A stretch of DNA of 64,000 bases from Bordetella sp. LUAb4 (GCF_021325795.1 NZ_JAHPZX010000002.1:682001-746000); one strand, 5' to 3'; positions 45,450 through 62,619 are shown, counted from the stretch's first letter. A program made the numbers and translations. The notes: generated by a model not told the origin, from the sequence alone.

Positions 45450-46883
45450 TTATTTGTCCTTGTCCTGCGCATAGGGATTGTGCGAGGACTTGAATTCAAT
45501 GCGCAACGGCGTGCCGCCCAGGTCGAAGGCGTTGCGGAAACGCGTTTCCAGGTACCGGCGATAGGAATCCGGAATCGCGTCCAGGGCATTGCCGTGCACG
45601 ATCACCAGCGGCGGGTTCTGCCCGCCCTGGTGGGCGTAGCGCATCTTGGGACGGAAGATGCCCTTGCGCGGCGGTTGCTGCTGCTCGATGGCGGCCTGCA
45701 GCTCACGGGTCAGCTTGGGCGTGGACAGCTTGGCGAACGCGGCGGCGTGCGCCAGATTGACCGACTTCAACAAGGCCTTCACCCCCGCACCGCGCAGCGC
45801 CGAAATGGTATGCATGCGCGCGAACGACAGGAAGCGCAGCTTGCGTTCGAATTCGCGTTGGATGCGTTCGCGCTGATCGGCGTCCAGGCCATCCCACTTG
45901 TTGATGGCGACCACCAGGGCGCGTCCGGTTTCCAGCACGAAGCCGGCGATGTGGGCGTCCTGCTCGGAAATCTCGGTCTGCGCGTCCAGCATCAGCAGGA
46001 CCACATTGCAGGCCTCGATGGCCTGCAGCGTCTTGATGACGGAGAACTTTTCCACCGCCTCGAACACCTTGCCGCGCTTGCGCAGGCCCGCCGTGTCGAT
46101 CAGCGTATAGCGCTTGCCGTCGCGTTCGAAATCGATTTCGATGGCGTCGCGCGTGGTGCCAGGCATGTCGAAGGCGATGACGCGTTCTTCGCCCAGCAAC
46201 GTATTGATCAGGGTCGACTTGCCCACGTTGGGGCGGCCGACGATGGCCAGCTTGATGCGGTGATCGACCGGCAACGCGCGGAACTTGCCTTCCGGCAGCG
46301 GCGCATTTTCATCGTCACCATCCAAACCGGCGGCATCCGCGGCGTCGCCGAACTCATCCTCGTCCGGCGGCTCCGGCAGGGGTTCGACCAGGTCGCGCAG
46401 CGCCAGTTCGATCAGGTCGACGATGCCGTCGCCATGGGCCGCCGAGATCGGCCGCGGCTGGCCCAGGCCCAGCTCATGGAAATCGCCGGTCGCGGCCATG
46501 CCCATGCCTTCGGCCTTGTTTACCGCCAGGATGATGCGACGCTGGCCCGACTTGCGCAGCAGATCGGCGATTTCGTGATCATGCGCGTTGACCCCGGCGC
46601 GGCCGTCGACCAGGAAGATGACGACGTCGGACTCGGCGATGGCCTGCTTGGTCTGACGCGCCATTTCCAGCAGGATGCCGTCCTTGGCCACGGGTTCGAA
46701 TCCCCCCGTGTCGATGGCGATGAACGGATAATCCCCCACCCTGCCCTCGCCGTAATGGCGGTCGCGCGTTAGGCCCGAGAAGTCGGCGACCAGGGCTGCA
46801 CGCGAACGCGTCAGGCGGTTGAAGAGGGTGGACTTCCCCACATTGGGGCGGCCCACCAGGGCGACGACAGGTTTGAAAGGCAC
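45450..46883 (-). CDS. der: Ribosome assembly GTPase Der (EngA)
   Basis: 477 residues with two G domains in tandem: [14 protein letters not shown] (about 10-23) with DTGGFE, and [15 protein letters not shown] (about 219) with [10 protein letters not shown] and NKWDGL. C-terminal KH-like domain ends in [12 protein letters not shown]. Essential for 50S assembly. The acidic linker ([15 protein letters not shown]) between the domains is typical. Confidence 0.97.
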   Translation of the reverse strand: MPFKPVVALVGRPNVGKSTLFNRLTRSRAALVADFSGLTRDRHYGEGRVGDYPFIAIDTGGFEPVAKDGILLEMARQTKQAIAESDVVIFLVDGRAGVNAHDHEIADLLRKSGQRRIILAVNKAEGMGMAATGDFHELGLGQPRPISAAHGDGIVDLIELALRDLVEPLPEPPDEDEFGDAADAAGLDGDDENAPLPEGKFRALPVDHRIKLAIVGRPNVGKSTLINTLLGEERVIAFDMPGTTRDAIEIDFERDGKRYTLIDTAGLRKRGKVFEAVEKFSVIKTLQAIEACNVVLLMLDAQTEISEQDAHIAGFVLETGRALVVAINKWDGLDADQRERIQREFERKLRFLSFARMHTISALRGAGVKALLKSVNLAHAAAFAKLSTPKLTRELQAAIEQQQPPRKGIFRPKMRYAHQGGQNPPLVIVHGNALDAIPDSYRRYLETRFRNAFDLGGTPLRIEFKSSHNPYAQDKDK

Positions 46884-46935
46884 GGAAGAAGGAGTATCAG
46901 GTTCAGGAAAATTGCCGTAATGGCGGAAAAGACGC

Positions 46936-48096
46936 TCAGTTGGTGCTGAGCATCACCAGGTTGCCGTTGCCCGTCTGTACCAGCACGCCTTGCGTGGTGG
47001 TGGTCAGGGGCGACACCACGGCATCGCCGCCCACCGAGATGCGCGCCAGCAGTTGGCCGTCAGCGCGCGATACGAAATGCACGTAGCCATCATAATCGCC
47101 CACGGCAACCGCGCTACCGATCACGGTGGGGGCGGTCACCTTGCGGTTCTTCAGGGCGTCCAGTTTCCACATCTGCTGGCCGCCGCGTACGTCGAAACCA
47201 TACAGCAGGCTGTTCTGGTCCGGCACATAGACGCCATGATCGTCCACCGCCAAGCCAACGGTGCTGGAAAAATCCTTGGTCCAGATCGGCCGGCCGCCCT
47301 GCGACACGTCGAAGCACACCACGCGGCCTTGATAGGCGACGGCGCACATCAGCGGGCCCAGCAGCTTGGGCGCGCCGACCACGTCGGTCAGGCGTTCCAG
47401 GTCGCTGCCGCCCTTGGGCGTGGCTACGGTGCCTTCCCATTGCACGTCGCCGGAATTGGCGTTGATGGCCATGATCTTGCCGCCGGGCAAGCCGGTCAGG
47501 ACCAGGCCCTGCGCGATCACCATCTGCGCGTTCGAACGCAAAGCCAGCGCCGGGCCGGGGCGCTGCACGCTCCAGACCCGGTCCCCACTGTTCAGGTCGA
47601 AGGCCTGGATGCGGTAGTCGCTGCTGCGTACCACCGCCACGCCGTTGCCGACCACCGGCGGGATATTCACCTCGCTGGTAGCCTGCGCCTTCCACTTGAC
47701 CTTGCCGTTGTCATCGAAGGCGATGACCTGGCCCGCAGGCGTGGCCACCACCGTGGTGGTACCGTCGCTGGCGGCACCCGCCGACAGATCGTCGGTGGAG
47801 GCGGTCCAGATGGCGCGGCCGCTCAGCAGGTCGTACTTGCCGACCTTGCCGTTGGGCGCGGCGGCGTACACCGTATCGCCGACGACGGTGGGCAGGAAGC
47901 CCAGGCCGCTGCCGCTGCCGATGGAGACCGACCAGGCCTGATGCACCGACATGCCAGCCTTGTATTCGGTCAGCGGCGTCGGGTCATAGCGCTTGTCGTC
48001 CTTGGAAAACAGCGAGCATGCGCTCAAGGCGACGGCAGCGGTTACGCAGGCGGCCAGCGCGAACGAACGGCGGATAACAGGCTTGAACATCGGCAT
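46936..48096 (-). CDS. bamB: Outer membrane assembly lipoprotein BamB
   Basis: 386 residues. Signal peptide with lipobox LSAC (Cys27). Eight-bladed PQQ-like beta-propeller, repeats such as [32 protein letters not shown] and [20 protein letters not shown]. Scaffold of the BAM complex with BamA on the periplasmic face. Start overlaps the yfgM stop by one base. Confidence 0.95.
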   Translation of the reverse strand: MPMFKPVIRRSFALAACVTAAVALSACSLFSKDDKRYDPTPLTEYKAGMSVHQAWSVSIGSGSGLGFLPTVVGDTVYAAAPNGKVGKYDLLSGRAIWTASTDDLSAGAASDGTTTVVATPAGQVIAFDDNGKVKWKAQATSEVNIPPVVGNGVAVVRSSDYRIQAFDLNSGDRVWSVQRPGPALALRSNAQMVIAQGLVLTGLPGGKIMAINANSGDVQWEGTVATPKGGSDLERLTDVVGAPKLLGPLMCAVAYQGRVVCFDVSQGGRPIWTKDFSSTVGLAVDDHGVYVPDQNSLLYGFDVRGGQQMWKLDALKNRKVTAPTVIGSAVAVGDYDGYVHFVSRADGQLLARISVGGDAVVSPLTTTTQGVLVQTGNGNLVMLSTN

Positions 48097-48734
48097 CAGG
48101 CTCCGGCGAGGGCATCGAGTTTGAGTTGCACGACGGGCACCAGGGCATTGGATTGCCCCAGGCCGTCGATGGCGTTTTGGTAAGCAGTGCGCGCTTCCTG
48201 GGCCTTGCCCTGGGCGGCCAGCACGTCGCCGCGGCGATCGGCGAACAAGGCGGCGAAAGCCGCGGGCGGGTCGCTCAACTGCGCCAGCGCTTCATCGTAT
48301 TTTTTCTGATCCAGCAGGATGCCCGCCAGGCGCAGCTTGGCGACCGGCTGCAAGCCGACCTGGGCCTTCTGCCCGGCCAGCCATGCCAGTTGTTCGCGCG
48401 CGCCGTCGACGTCGTTCTGCGCCTGCAGGGCCTGCGCGGCCACCAGCACGCCACGGCCGGCATAGCCGGTCTTGGGATAGTCGCTGCGCAGGGTACCGGC
48501 GGCAGCCTTGATGCGGGCGCTGGCGTCGGCGCCACCCAGGCGCGCGGCGTCTTCCAGGGCCTCGAAATAGCCCATGGCCTGACGGCTGACGTGGCCTTGA
48601 TAAGCGCGCCAACCATTCCAACCGCCCCAGGCCAAGGCGGCAACGGCCACCGCGATACCCACCAGCAGGCCATATTTGGCCCACCAGGCTTTCAGCGCGT
48701 CCAGCTTTTCCTGTTCTTCGAGATCGTATGCCAT
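48096..48734 (-). CDS. YfgM-like TPR membrane protein
   Basis: 212 residues. Cytoplasmic N-terminus (MAYDLEEQEKLDALKAWWAK), one transmembrane helix (GLLVGIAVAVAALAWGGWNG) and a periplasmic TPR region. YfgM is an SecYEG-PpiD associated factor. In E. coli it lies between hisS and bamB, exactly as here. Confidence 0.9.
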   Translation of the reverse strand: MAYDLEEQEKLDALKAWWAKYGLLVGIAVAVAALAWGGWNGWRAYQGHVSRQAMGYFEALEDAARLGGADASARIKAAAGTLRSDYPKTGYAGRGVLVAAQALQAQNDVDGAREQLAWLAGQKAQVGLQPVAKLRLAGILLDQKKYDEALAQLSDPPAAFAALFADRRGDVLAAQGKAQEARTAYQNAIDGLGQSNALVPVVQLKLDALAGA

Positions 48735-48735
48735 G

Positions 48736-50043
48736 CTAACCCTTCGATTTCAAAACCTGCGCAAGCTCGGCCAGCGGGACCCGCTGCTGCGCTTCGCCCT
48801 GCGCGCCATCGGCACGCAGATACTTGATACTGGCTGCCTGGGCGGCCACTTCGTCGGCGCCAAGGATAACCGCAACCCGGGCGCCACTGCCGTCGGCGCG
48901 CTTGAATTGCGACTTGAAGCTGGCCGAACCGGCGTGCACGATAACGGAAAGACCGGCATCGCGCAGGTTTTCGCCAACACGCGCGGCCAGACACTGGGCC
49001 GCATCGCCTTGGTGCACCACATAAACTTCACATTCCGGCACCGGTTCCGCAGGCGCCGTCTGATCCCATAGATCGAGCAGGCGCTCCATGCCGATGGCGA
49101 AGCCCACCGCGGGCGCCGGCTTGCCGCCCAGCAGTTCGACCAGGCCGTCGTAGCGGCCGCCGCCGCATACCGTGCCCTGCGAACCGAGCCGGTCGGTGAC
49201 CCACTCGAAGACGGTCAGGTTGTAATAGTCCAGGCCGCGCACCAGGCGCGGGTTCAGGCGGTAGGCGATACCGGCGTCGTCCAGCAGCGCGCAGACGCCC
49301 TCGAAGTGGGCACGCGACTCCGCGCCGAGGAAATCGAACAGCTTGGGCGCGCTGTCGGCCATGGCCTGCATGGCGGGATTCTTGGTGTCCAGCACACGCA
49401 GCGGATTGCTGTACATGCGGCGCTGGCCGTCCTCGTCGAGGATGTCGCGATGCTGTTCCAAGTGCTGAATCAGCGCGGCGCGATGCGCGGCGCGTTCTTC
49501 GGCCTGGCCCAGCGAATTGAGTTCCAGGCGCACATCGGTCAGGCCCAGGCGCTTCCACAGGCGGGCCAGCATGACGATCAGTTCGGCGTCGACATCCGGA
49601 CCCGCGAAGCCCAGGGCCTCGACGTCGATCTGATGAAATTGGCGATAGCGGCCCCGCTGCGGGCGCTCGTGGCGAAACACCGGACCCAGCGAGTAGACGC
49701 GCTGCGGGCGGTCGTACAGCAGATTGTGTTCGATGGCGGCACGCACGATGCCGGCGGTCATTTCCGGACGCATGGTGAGCGAGTCGCCATTGAGCGCGTC
49801 GGTGAAGGTGTACATCTCTTTTTCGACGATGTCGGTGACTTCGCCGATGCCGCGCGCGAACAGGCGGGTATGCTCCAGCACCGGCGTGCGCACGTTGCGG
49901 TAGCCGTAGGCGTGCAGCCACTCGCGGACGATTTCCTCGAATTGCTCCCAGCGGGCGCCCACGCCGGGCAGTACATCATTCATGCCGCGTATGGCGGCGA
50001 CTTTCTGGAACGCTTGCGTCATGTCCTTGGGCATGGCGGCCAC
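48736..50043 (-). CDS. hisS: Histidyl-tRNA synthetase
   Basis: 435 residues, class IIa. [20 protein letters not shown], motif 2 [18 protein letters not shown], histidine loop [16 protein letters not shown] and motif 3 [16 protein letters not shown]. Anticodon domain at the C-terminus. Start may be at 50043 or three or seven codons later; no ribosome site is decisive. Confidence 0.96.
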   Translation of the reverse strand: MAAMPKDMTQAFQKVAAIRGMNDVLPGVGARWEQFEEIVREWLHAYGYRNVRTPVLEHTRLFARGIGEVTDIVEKEMYTFTDALNGDSLTMRPEMTAGIVRAAIEHNLLYDRPQRVYSLGPVFRHERPQRGRYRQFHQIDVEALGFAGPDVDAELIVMLARLWKRLGLTDVRLELNSLGQAEERAAHRAALIQHLEQHRDILDEDGQRRMYSNPLRVLDTKNPAMQAMADSAPKLFDFLGAESRAHFEGVCALLDDAGIAYRLNPRLVRGLDYYNLTVFEWVTDRLGSQGTVCGGGRYDGLVELLGGKPAPAVGFAIGMERLLDLWDQTAPAEPVPECEVYVVHQGDAAQCLAARVGENLRDAGLSVIVHAGSASFKSQFKRADGSGARVAVILGADEVAAQAASIKYLRADGAQGEAQQRVPLAELAQVLKSKG

Positions 50044-50073
50044 CCGCGGGCGGCCCCACGCCTCACCTTTTGC

Positions 50074-51375
50074 TTATTGTGAGACCGGCGTGCCATAGCG
50101 GCGCGCCACGTAATTTTCGACGATGACCTGGAATTCCTCGGCGATATGGTCGCCCTTGAGGGTCACCGTGCGTTCACCGTCGACGAAGACCGGTGCCGCC
50201 GGGACTTCGCCGGTGCCAGGCAGGCTGATACCGATGTCGGCATGACGGCTTTCGCCGGGGCCGTTGACCACACAGCCCATGACAGCCACGTTCATGCTTT
50301 CCACGCCGGGATACTGGCTACGCCAGACGGGCATCTGGCGCCGCAGATACGACTGGATGCTGTCGGCCAGTTCCTGGAACACCGTGCTGCTGGTGCGGCC
50401 GCAACCGGGGCATGCCACCACCATCGGGGTGAAGGCGCGCAAACCCATGGTCTGCAGGATTTCCTGCGCCACCACCACTTCGCGCGCACGGTCCCCGCCA
50501 GGCTCCGGCGTCAGCGAAATGCGGATGGTGTCGCCAATGCCTTGCTGCAACAGCACGGCCAGCGCGGCAGTCGACGCCACGATGCCCTTGCTGCCCATGC
50601 CCGCTTCGGTCAAGCCCAGATGCGCCGGATAGTCGCAGCGCGCGGCCAGGTCGCGGTAGACCGCGATCAGGTCCTGCACATGGCTGACCTTGCACGACAA
50701 CACGATCTTGTCGCCGGCCAGGCCCAGTTCTTCGGCGCGTTGGGCATTGCTGATGGCGGACACCACCAGGGCGTCTCGCATCACCGCCTGCGCTTCCCAG
50801 GGCTGGGCGCGGCGGCTGTTTTCATCCATCTTGCGCGCCATCAGCTCGTGATCCAGGCTGCCCCAGTTCACGCCGATGCGCACCGGCTTGTCGTGCCGGC
50901 AGGCCACTTCGATCATCTGCGCGAAGTTGTCGTCGCGCCGCTTGCCTCCGCCCATATTGCCCGGATTGATACGGTACTTGGACAGGGCCTGCGCGCAGTC
51001 CGGAAACTGCGTCAACAGCTTGTGGCCGTTGTAGTGAAAATCGCCGACCAGGGGCGTGGACACGCCCATGCGATCGAGCTGTTCACGAATGGCGATGACC
51101 TCGCGCGCGGCTTCCGGCGTATTGACGGTAATGCGCACGAGTTCGGACCCGGCCTGCGCCAGATCGCGCACCTGGATGGCGGTGGCGATGGCATCGGCCG
51201 TGTCGGTATTGGTCATGGACTGCACCACCACCGGCGCATCGCCGCCGATGGTGACCACGCGATCGCCCCAACGGACGGCCACGGCACGCGTACGGTGACG
51301 CGCCGCCGGGCCCACCACGGGGGGCGCATTATCCTGGCAGGGCATCGTTCCCGGGGGCAAAGTCGATTCTTCCAT
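50074..51375 (-). CDS. ispG: (E)-4-hydroxy-3-methylbut-2-enyl-diphosphate synthase
   Basis: 433 residues. MEP pathway enzyme converting MEcPP to HMBPP with a [4Fe-4S] cluster. Cluster cysteines in VACPGCGRT (near residue 323) and [10 protein letters not shown] (near 366). TIM-barrel part from [17 protein letters not shown]. About 40 extra N-terminal residues (from [17 protein letters not shown]) are not conserved. Confidence 0.95.
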   Translation of the reverse strand: MEESTLPPGTMPCQDNAPPVVGPAARHRTRAVAVRWGDRVVTIGGDAPVVVQSMTNTDTADAIATAIQVRDLAQAGSELVRITVNTPEAAREVIAIREQLDRMGVSTPLVGDFHYNGHKLLTQFPDCAQALSKYRINPGNMGGGKRRDDNFAQMIEVACRHDKPVRIGVNWGSLDHELMARKMDENSRRAQPWEAQAVMRDALVVSAISNAQRAEELGLAGDKIVLSCKVSHVQDLIAVYRDLAARCDYPAHLGLTEAGMGSKGIVASTAALAVLLQQGIGDTIRISLTPEPGGDRAREVVVAQEILQTMGLRAFTPMVVACPGCGRTSSTVFQELADSIQSYLRRQMPVWRSQYPGVESMNVAVMGCVVNGPGESRHADIGISLPGTGEVPAAPVFVDGERTVTLKGDHIAEEFQVIVENYVARRYGTPVSQ

Positions 51376-51423
51376 GTCTGGCGTCTTGATTTAAACGCGG
51401 CGGACAGCGGCGCTGTGGCCGGC

Positions 51424-51912
51424 TCAGCCCGCCTGCTTGGATAACCAAGCGGGAACCCAGTGTTGCGGCAACCAGCCCTGCCAGAAGGCATAGGCGACGG
51501 CCGCGGCCACGACCACCAGGATGACGATCAGCCAGCCCCAGGACGTGGAGCTGGTGCGCTCTTCGTCGACGTGGGCGCCGCCGGTGGCCGAATGCAAAGG
51601 CCCTTGCACCAGGCTGGCCGCCTGGGGTGCGCGCATATTCGGTTCCAGCGAGGCGATGATGGCCTGCGGATCGGCACCCAGCAGACGGGCGTAGCTGCGG
51701 ATCAGGCCGCGCAGCGAAATACCCTTGGGCAACTCGCTCCACTGCTCGTTTTCCAGCGCGTCGATCTGGCGCGGCGAAAATTTGATGCGGCTGGCCACTT
51801 CTTCCAGCGACCAGCCCTTGCTGGTACGCAGCGATCGCAAAGCCGCCCCTACGGACGCAGCCCCCGCCGCGGCGGAGGTCTCGGATACGAGTTGAGCGGC
51901 TTCTTGCGTCAT
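51424..51912 (-). CDS. RodZ-like HTH membrane protein without C-terminal domain
   Basis: 162 residues. Cytoplasmic HTH ([38 protein letters not shown]), acidic linker, one transmembrane helix ([20 protein letters not shown]) and only about 20 residues beyond it. E. coli RodZ (337) has a periplasmic domain that is absent here. RodZ anchors MreB in rod-shape maintenance; this short form retains the HTH and anchor only. Overlaps rlmN by 4 bp. Confidence 0.82.
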   Translation of the reverse strand: MTQEAAQLVSETSAAAGAASVGAALRSLRTSKGWSLEEVASRIKFSPRQIDALENEQWSELPKGISLRGLIRSYARLLGADPQAIIASLEPNMRAPQAASLVQGPLHSATGGAHVDEERTSSTSWGWLIVILVVVAAAVAYAFWQGWLPQHWVPAWLSKQAG

Positions 51913-53078
51913 GCGTGCACCTGTTTGATCGGAATTTCCCGGCGCTGCGCGGCGATGCGTTCCGTGATTTTGGTACGGTCACGCACTTCACCCGCCAGTT
52001 GGCCACAGGCGGCGTCGATATCGTCGCCACGGGTCTTGCGCACCGTGGTGATGACGCCGGCATCCATCAGCCGCTGCGCGAAGATACGGACGCGCGCCAT
52101 CGGCGAGCGCTTCAGCCCGGACTCCGGGAAAGGGTTGAACGGGATCAGGTTGATCTTGCAGCGCACCTGGCGCGTCAGCGCAACCAATTCCCGGGCGTGC
52201 TGGTCGGAGTCATTGACGCCGTCCAGCATGACATATTCGAAGGTAATGAAATCGCGCGGCGCATGCACCAGATAGCGATTGCAAGCATCCATCAGCTCGG
52301 CCAGCGGATACTTGCGGTTCAGCGGCACCAGTTCGTCACGCAACGCGTCATTGGGCGCATGCAGCGAAACGGCCAGGGCCACCGGGCAATCCTGCGACAG
52401 GCGGTCCATCATGGGCACCACGCCCGAGGTGGACACCGTGACGCGGCGGCGCGACAAGCCATAGGCATTGTCGTCCAGCATCAGGCGCAGGGAGGTCAAC
52501 ACCTGGTCGTAATTGAGCAGAGGCTCGCCCATGCCCATCATGACCACGTTGCTGACCACGCGATTATCGGCCGGCGCCACCGCTGCGGCGCCCGCGGCGG
52601 CCGGCAGGCGGGCACTGGCCAGATCGGCCTCGAGCACCTTGCGAGCCCACCACAGCTGGCCGACGATTTCGCTGGCGTGCAGATTGCGGTTGAAGCCCTG
52701 GTGCCCGGTCGAACAGAAACGGCAGTTGACCGTGCAGCCGGCCTGGCTGGAAATGCACAAAGTACCGCGGTCGTCCTCGGGGATGAACACGGTTTCGATG
52801 GCATTGCCCTGGCCGACGTCGAACAGCCACTTGCGGGTACCGTCGGACGAACGCTGCTGGGTCATGACCGGCGGCGCCTGGATCAGGCAGTTATCCGCCA
52901 ACTGGCCGCGGAATTCGCGCGCCAGGTCGGTCATGGCGTCGAACGAATCGGCGCCGCGCTGGTGCACCCAGCGCTGCAGCTGCTTGGCACGAAAGGGCTT
53001 GCCGCCCCAGCGCGCCACGAGCCCGGCCAGCTCAGCGCCGTCCAGGCCCAGCAGATTGATACGTTCGACGGTTTCCAT
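51909..53078 (-). CDS. rlmN: Dual-specificity RNA methyltransferase RlmN
   Basis: 389 residues from ATG 53078. Radical SAM enzyme making 2-methyladenosine in 23S rRNA (2503) and tRNA (37). Cluster motif [11 protein letters not shown] (about 112-122) and the C-terminal Cys in [16 protein letters not shown] small Ala-rich insertion ([18 protein letters not shown]) lies after the cluster. The longer frame (to 53195) overlaps ndk and is not used. Confidence 0.96.
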   Translation of the reverse strand: METVERINLLGLDGAELAGLVARWGGKPFRAKQLQRWVHQRGADSFDAMTDLAREFRGQLADNCLIQAPPVMTQQRSSDGTRKWLFDVGQGNAIETVFIPEDDRGTLCISSQAGCTVNCRFCSTGHQGFNRNLHASEIVGQLWWARKVLEADLASARLPAAAGAAAVAPADNRVVSNVVMMGMGEPLLNYDQVLTSLRLMLDDNAYGLSRRRVTVSTSGVVPMMDRLSQDCPVALAVSLHAPNDALRDELVPLNRKYPLAELMDACNRYLVHAPRDFITFEYVMLDGVNDSDQHARELVALTRQVRCKINLIPFNPFPESGLKRSPMARVRIFAQRLMDAGVITTVRKTRGDDIDAACGQLAGEVRDRTKITERIAAQRREIPIKQVHA

Positions 53079-53103
53079 GATTTGCGTGTCGCCCCAGCCT
53101 GAA

Positions 53104-53529
53104 TTAACGGCTGTGGATGTTGATTTCGGGGAAGAAGAAAGCGATTTCGACGGCGGCGGTTTCGGGAGCGTCCGAACCGTGCACGGCGTTGGCATCGATG
53201 CTTTCGGCGAAGTCGGCGCGGATGGTGCCCGCGGCGGCCTTCTTGGGATCGGTGGCGCCCATCAGGTCACGGTTCTTGGCAATGGCGTCTTCGCCTTCCA
53301 GCGCCTGGACGAACACCGGGCCCGAGACCATGAAGTCGACCAGATCCTTGAAGAAGGGGCGTTCCTTGTGCACAGCGTAGAAACGTTCGGCATCAGCACG
53401 CGAGAGCTGCTGCAGGCGGGCAGCGATCACCTTCAGGCCGGCCTGCTCGAAACGGGCCACGATCTGGCCGATAACGTTCTTCGCCACGGCGTCGGGCTTG
53501 ATAATCGAGAGGGTGCGTTGAACAGACAT
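53104..53529 (-). CDS. ndk: Nucleoside diphosphate kinase
   Basis: 141 residues, [20 protein letters not shown] and the active-site [12 protein letters not shown] (phosphohistidine). Balances NTP pools. ATG 53529 with GGAG upstream. First gene of the long minus-strand run. Confidence 0.97.
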   Translation of the reverse strand: MSVQRTLSIIKPDAVAKNVIGQIVARFEQAGLKVIAARLQQLSRADAERFYAVHKERPFFKDLVDFMVSGPVFVQALEGEDAIAKNRDLMGATDPKKAAAGTIRADFAESIDANAVHGSDAPETAAVEIAFFFPEINIHSR

Positions 53530-53676
53530 GAAAACTCCAATAAAAACAGGGACTTCGAACAGGTTTACAGTAACCGGGCATTCTAACATGCCTACAAGAC
53601 CCGTCTACATCATAAAATCGCAGGTTTAGCCCGCCGGCGTTGGCTCGGTCGGGAGATCTGTCCCCGGAAACGTGTA

Positions 53677-56622
<2,946 letters not shown>

Positions 56623-56662
56623 TCCGGGTGTCCCGTGGGCTTCTGCCTGCGGGGGACCACGT

Positions 56663-56690
56663 AAAAACGGGCGCTGCGGCGCCCGTTTTT
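56663..56690. terminator. Bidirectional terminator between valS and trmD
   Basis: AAAAACGGGCGC (56663-56674), loop TGCG, GCGCCCGTTTTT (56679-56690). U-runs both ways. A (GTTGCCGTC)n-like low-complexity stretch follows at about 56700-56750. Confidence 0.92.
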
Positions 56691-56754
56691 ATTTGCGATA
56701 CGTTGTCGTTGCCGTCATTGCCGTTGTCGTCGTTGCTGCCGGCATTGCCGCGGA

Positions 56755-57531
56755 TCAGTCTTTGCCGCGGCCCGCCGCGAGAACGCTAAGGAAGCGTTCG
56801 TCGGCGGGCGTCAGCAGGCCCTGGCGGCGCGCGGCGTCGAGCAGATCGGGACGGCGTTGCGCGGTCAGCCGCAGGGACTGTTCGCGGCGCCAGCGGGCGA
56901 TGTTGGCATGGTGGCCAGACAGCAGCTCGGCCGGCACGGACACGCCTTCATAGACTTCCGGACGCGTGTAATGCGGGCTGTCGAGCAGGCCGGAAAGCGC
57001 CGGATTGAAGGAATCCTGCACCGCCGAAGCGTCGTCGTTGAGCACGCCAGGCATCAAACGCACGGCGGCGTCGATGACCGCCAGCGCGGCCAGTTCGCCA
57101 CCTGACAGGACGAAGTCACCCAGCGAGATCTCGTCCGTGACGCAACGATCGATGAAGCGCTGGTCGAGGCCTTCGTAACGGCCACAGATCAACACCGCGC
57201 CAGGACTGGCCGCCAATTGTTGGGCCGCGGCCTGATCGAAACGACGGCCGGTGGGCGACATCAGGATGACGGGTGCCGGCGCCAGACCGGTTTCGGCGCG
57301 CTGCCCCTGGACGGCCTGCAAGGTCGCTTCCAACGGCCCAGGCAACATGACCATGCCGGGACCACCACCATAAGGGCGGTCGTCCACGGTACGGTGCACG
57401 TCATGGGTGTAATCGCGTGGATTCCACGCATGCAAGGCCCAGCGGCCCTGCGTATGCGCGCGCCCCGTCACCCCCAGGTCCCGGACCACGCTGAACATGT
57501 CGGGAAACAGGGTGAGGACGTCGAAACGCAT
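56755..57531 (-). CDS. trmD: tRNA (guanine-N1)-methyltransferase
   Basis: 258 residues. Makes m1G37. Trefoil-knot SPOUT fold: [53 protein letters not shown] and [20 protein letters not shown]. Overlaps rimM by one base. rplS, which usually follows, is absent. Confidence 0.96.
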   Translation of the reverse strand: MRFDVLTLFPDMFSVVRDLGVTGRAHTQGRWALHAWNPRDYTHDVHRTVDDRPYGGGPGMVMLPGPLEATLQAVQGQRAETGLAPAPVILMSPTGRRFDQAAAQQLAASPGAVLICGRYEGLDQRFIDRCVTDEISLGDFVLSGGELAALAVIDAAVRLMPGVLNDDASAVQDSFNPALSGLLDSPHYTRPEVYEGVSVPAELLSGHHANIARWRREQSLRLTAQRRPDLLDAARRQGLLTPADERFLSVLAAGRGKD

Positions 57532-58202
57532 CAGTAATCCAGAGGCCAGTCGCTGTCGATACGGCGATTGGCGATATCGACGGTGTGGACGTGAGCCTGC
57601 ACGAACGGCACAAGGACTTCAGCCGGACGCCCTTTGGCATCGAGCACCGTTTCCGGTTCACCCGCCGCATTGAGGTTCTGCCGGGCGACACGCAGGACAG
57701 AATGCGCGCCGTTATCCAGCACACCCTCCACCAGCCCCAGCAGCACGGGACTGCCGTCCTGCTCGCCATAGAGCGTGCAGCCGATCAGGTCGACCCAGTA
57801 GAACTCGCCGTCTTCCGGTTCAGGAAAAGACGAACGCGAAGAAAAGATCGCCATCCCACGCAAAGCTTCCGCTTGGTCGCGGTCGGCAATACCTGCCAAT
57901 TGAGCTACCACGGTCGCGCCCTGCGGACGGGAAGTCTGGACTTTGAAGACCGAGATCGAAGAGGCGGACGGTTGCACAGGCGTCGTGCCCTGCCCCGCCT
58001 TGGCGGGCGCCGCGGAACGCGCCATCCGCCATTCGGGGAGGGAGAGCAGCACGTCGGCTTGTGCCGAATGCGGCTGCACCTTGACCCAACCCCGCACACC
58101 GTAAGCACCGCTGATGCGGCCCAGTTCGATCAGATCATCCGCACCCGCCGAGGCGGCGGCCGGGACCTTCGTGTTATCGGGCATGCTCAGCGCTGCAGTC
58201 AA
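57531..58202 (-). CDS. rimM: Ribosome maturation factor RimM
   Basis: 223 residues if started at TTG 58202, which has GAGG six bases upstream over the rpsP stop; ATG 58184 is the alternative. [20 protein letters not shown] then a PRC-barrel ([19 protein letters not shown]). Assists 30S head maturation with S19. A roughly 25-residue insertion lies in the N-terminal domain. Confidence 0.93.
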   Translation of the reverse strand: MTAALSMPDNTKVPAAASAGADDLIELGRISGAYGVRGWVKVQPHSAQADVLLSLPEWRMARSAAPAKAGQGTTPVQPSASSISVFKVQTSRPQGATVVAQLAGIADRDQAEALRGMAIFSSRSSFPEPEDGEFYWVDLIGCTLYGEQDGSPVLLGLVEGVLDNGAHSVLRVARQNLNAAGEPETVLDAKGRPAEVLVPFVQAHVHTVDIANRRIDSDWPLDY

Positions 58203-58210
58203 GCCGGACC

Positions 58211-58471
58211 TCAGGCCGCGGCAGAGACTTTTTCCGAATACGTCTTGACCAGGCGTTCGACGGCGGGCGACAGTTGCGCGCCATTGTCGGTCCAGTACTT
58301 GACGCGATCCAGAGCGATGCGCAGCTTTTCGCCGTTTTCGCTACCAACGGGGTTATAGAAACCGACGCGCTCGACGAAGCGACCATCGCGACGGTTGCGC
58401 GAATCGGTGGCCACCAGGTTGTAGAACGGACGCTTTTTGGACCCGCCACGGGCCATACGAATCACCACCAT
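58211..58471 (-). CDS. rpsP: 30S ribosomal protein S16
   Basis: 86 residues, [20 protein letters not shown], then [11 protein letters not shown] and [20 protein letters not shown] 58471 after AGGG. Starts rpsP-rimM-trmD. Confidence 0.97.
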   Translation of the reverse strand: MVVIRMARGGSKKRPFYNLVATDSRNRRDGRFVERVGFYNPVGSENGEKLRIALDRVKYWTDNGAQLSPAVERLVKTYSEKVSAAA

Positions 58472-58572
58472 AGGTAATCCCTTGAATTGGTTATGGAGAA
58501 CAGTAGATTCTAGCATTGTTCCGGAGTAGCCGGCAAATCGATGCTGGAATGTTGTATTTCAGCCGATACGGC

Positions 58573-59547
58573 TCAGCCGATGTAGCGCGTTTCCTCGATG
58601 ATGGCCTGCGCGCCCAGCGCATTCAGGCGCGCTCCGGCCCGGGTCCCCAGCGCCAGCGGATCCGCATACTGGCTTTCGTCGTAGACCTCGACGGCGCTGC
58701 GGCCGTCAAGCGCGATGACGATGCCACGCAGCTTCAGCTTGCCGCCCTCCACCCACGCATAGGCGCCAATGGGCGAATCGCAATGGCCGTTCAGCACCTT
58801 CAGCAGCGCGCGCTCGGCCTGATAGCAGAACATGGTCTCGCGATCGTTGATCGCCGCCAGCACGGCACGCGCCTCGTCGTTGCCGGTGGCGTATTCCGCC
58901 ACCACCACGCCCTGTCCCACCGCCGGACACATTTCATCCACCGAGAACACGCGGCTGATGCGGCCGTCGAGGCCGATGCGTTCCAGGCCGTTCTTGGCCA
59001 GCAGCAAAGCGTCGACGGGCGGCGTGGCGCCACCATAGTTGAACGTCATGGGCACGCCGTCGTCCATGCGCGCGATACGCTTGTCGGCGGCGCCGCGAAA
59101 CGGCACGGCCTGACTGTCCGGAAACAGACGGCGCAGGAAGGCCGCGCGGCGCACCGAGGCCGTACCGATCACGGCCGGCACCGCGTCTGGCGCCAGGCCC
59201 TGCTTGAGCACCATGCAATCGCGCGCGTCGCTGCGCGGCAGGCACGCGCCGATGGAAAAGCGCGTGTCGGCGTAGTACTCGTCGTTACCGGGCAGGTCCT
59301 TGAGCGAATGCATCACCATGTCGGCCTCGCCTCGCAGCATCATGTCGTGCATGGCGGTGATGAATGCCCCACCCTTGCCGCCCATGCCGCCCAGGCGGGT
59401 CTTCAGGTCCAGATCGGCGGCGGCAGGCCGCGTCACCATTTCGAAGGTGTGCTCGGGAAAGCGCAGGCTGAGCGCCTGGATGAGGGCTTCGGTCTGACGC
59501 ACCGCCATCAGGCTGGCGCGAGTACCGATCTTGAAAGTCTTGGCCAT
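58573..59547 (-). CDS. hemC: Porphobilinogen deaminase (hydroxymethylbilane synthase), divergent
   Basis: 324 residues. Joins four porphobilinogens into hydroxymethylbilane for heme. Blocks: KIGTRASLMAVRQTEAL, GGMGGKGGAFITAMHDMM, HSLKDLP (catalytic Asp), GTASVRRAAFLRRLFPDSQA, and NGHCDSPIGAYAWV with the cofactor Cys near residue 253. It deviates from the usual text in several places (for example RGAADKRIARMDDG where RGNVxTRLxKLD is standard), so a paralogue elsewhere is possible. Confidence 0.85.
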   Translation of the reverse strand: MAKTFKIGTRASLMAVRQTEALIQALSLRFPEHTFEMVTRPAAADLDLKTRLGGMGGKGGAFITAMHDMMLRGEADMVMHSLKDLPGNDEYYADTRFSIGACLPRSDARDCMVLKQGLAPDAVPAVIGTASVRRAAFLRRLFPDSQAVPFRGAADKRIARMDDGVPMTFNYGGATPPVDALLLAKNGLERIGLDGRISRVFSVDEMCPAVGQGVVVAEYATGNDEARAVLAAINDRETMFCYQAERALLKVLNGHCDSPIGAYAWVEGGKLKLRGIVIALDGRSAVEVYDESQYADPLALGTRAGARLNALGAQAIIEETRYIG

Positions 59548-59622
59548 GATGAATTCCAGAAGGCCTACGCCGATAAGCCCTATGCCTAAGGACCCAAGCC
59601 CGAAAACCAGAGAACTGCGCGG

Positions 59623-59906
59623 TCAGCGCCGCCGCAGATAATGCACGCCCACGCCCTCTTCTTCCTGCTGGGCCAGCAGGGCATTGCCGGTCTGCTTGCA
59701 GAAGGCCTGGAAGTCGCGCAGGGCGTTGCGGTCCGTGGTCAGCACCTTGAGCACCTGGCCGCTTTGCAACTGAGCCAGGGCTTTCTTGGCGCGCAGGATG
59801 GGCAAGGGGCAGTTCAGCCCCTTGGCGTCGATTTCCAGGTCGGCGTGAACGGTGCCGTCCGCGCACGGCACCGCCGCGGCTTGAATGGGGCTGTCCGCGG
59901 CACTCA

Positions 59907-59907
<1 letters not shown>
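59623..59907 (-). CDS. TusA/SirA-family sulfur-carrier protein
   Basis: 94 residues. CPxP motif in AKGLNCPLPILRAKKALAQL (Cys33), and the C-terminal FCKQTGNALLAQQEEEGVGV. Sulfur relay for tRNA thiolation or sulfur oxidation. ATG overlaps the alaS stop (TGATG), so it is coupled to alaS. Confidence 0.93.
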
Positions 59908-62528
<2,621 letters not shown>

Positions 62529-62566
62529 CTTGGATGAATCTGCATGGGCATTTTGGGCAATCTTCG

Positions 62567-62572
62567 ATTATA
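62567..62572 (-). promoter_or_regulatory. -10 element of alaS
   Basis: Perfect TATAAT on the minus strand (preceded by TTGCA), 39 bp upstream of the alaS start; -35 not clear. Confidence 0.6.
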
Positions 62573-62619
62573 TGCAATTGGTCGCGGGTTCCAGAGGGAC
62601 GGGCCAAAGTGAGCACCCG

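Noticed and set aside
44298-46772. 824-residue plus-strand open frame opposite hisC and der
   Set aside because: Antisense to two well-supported genes; composition (His/Arg/Gln-rich) typical of a GC shadow frame.
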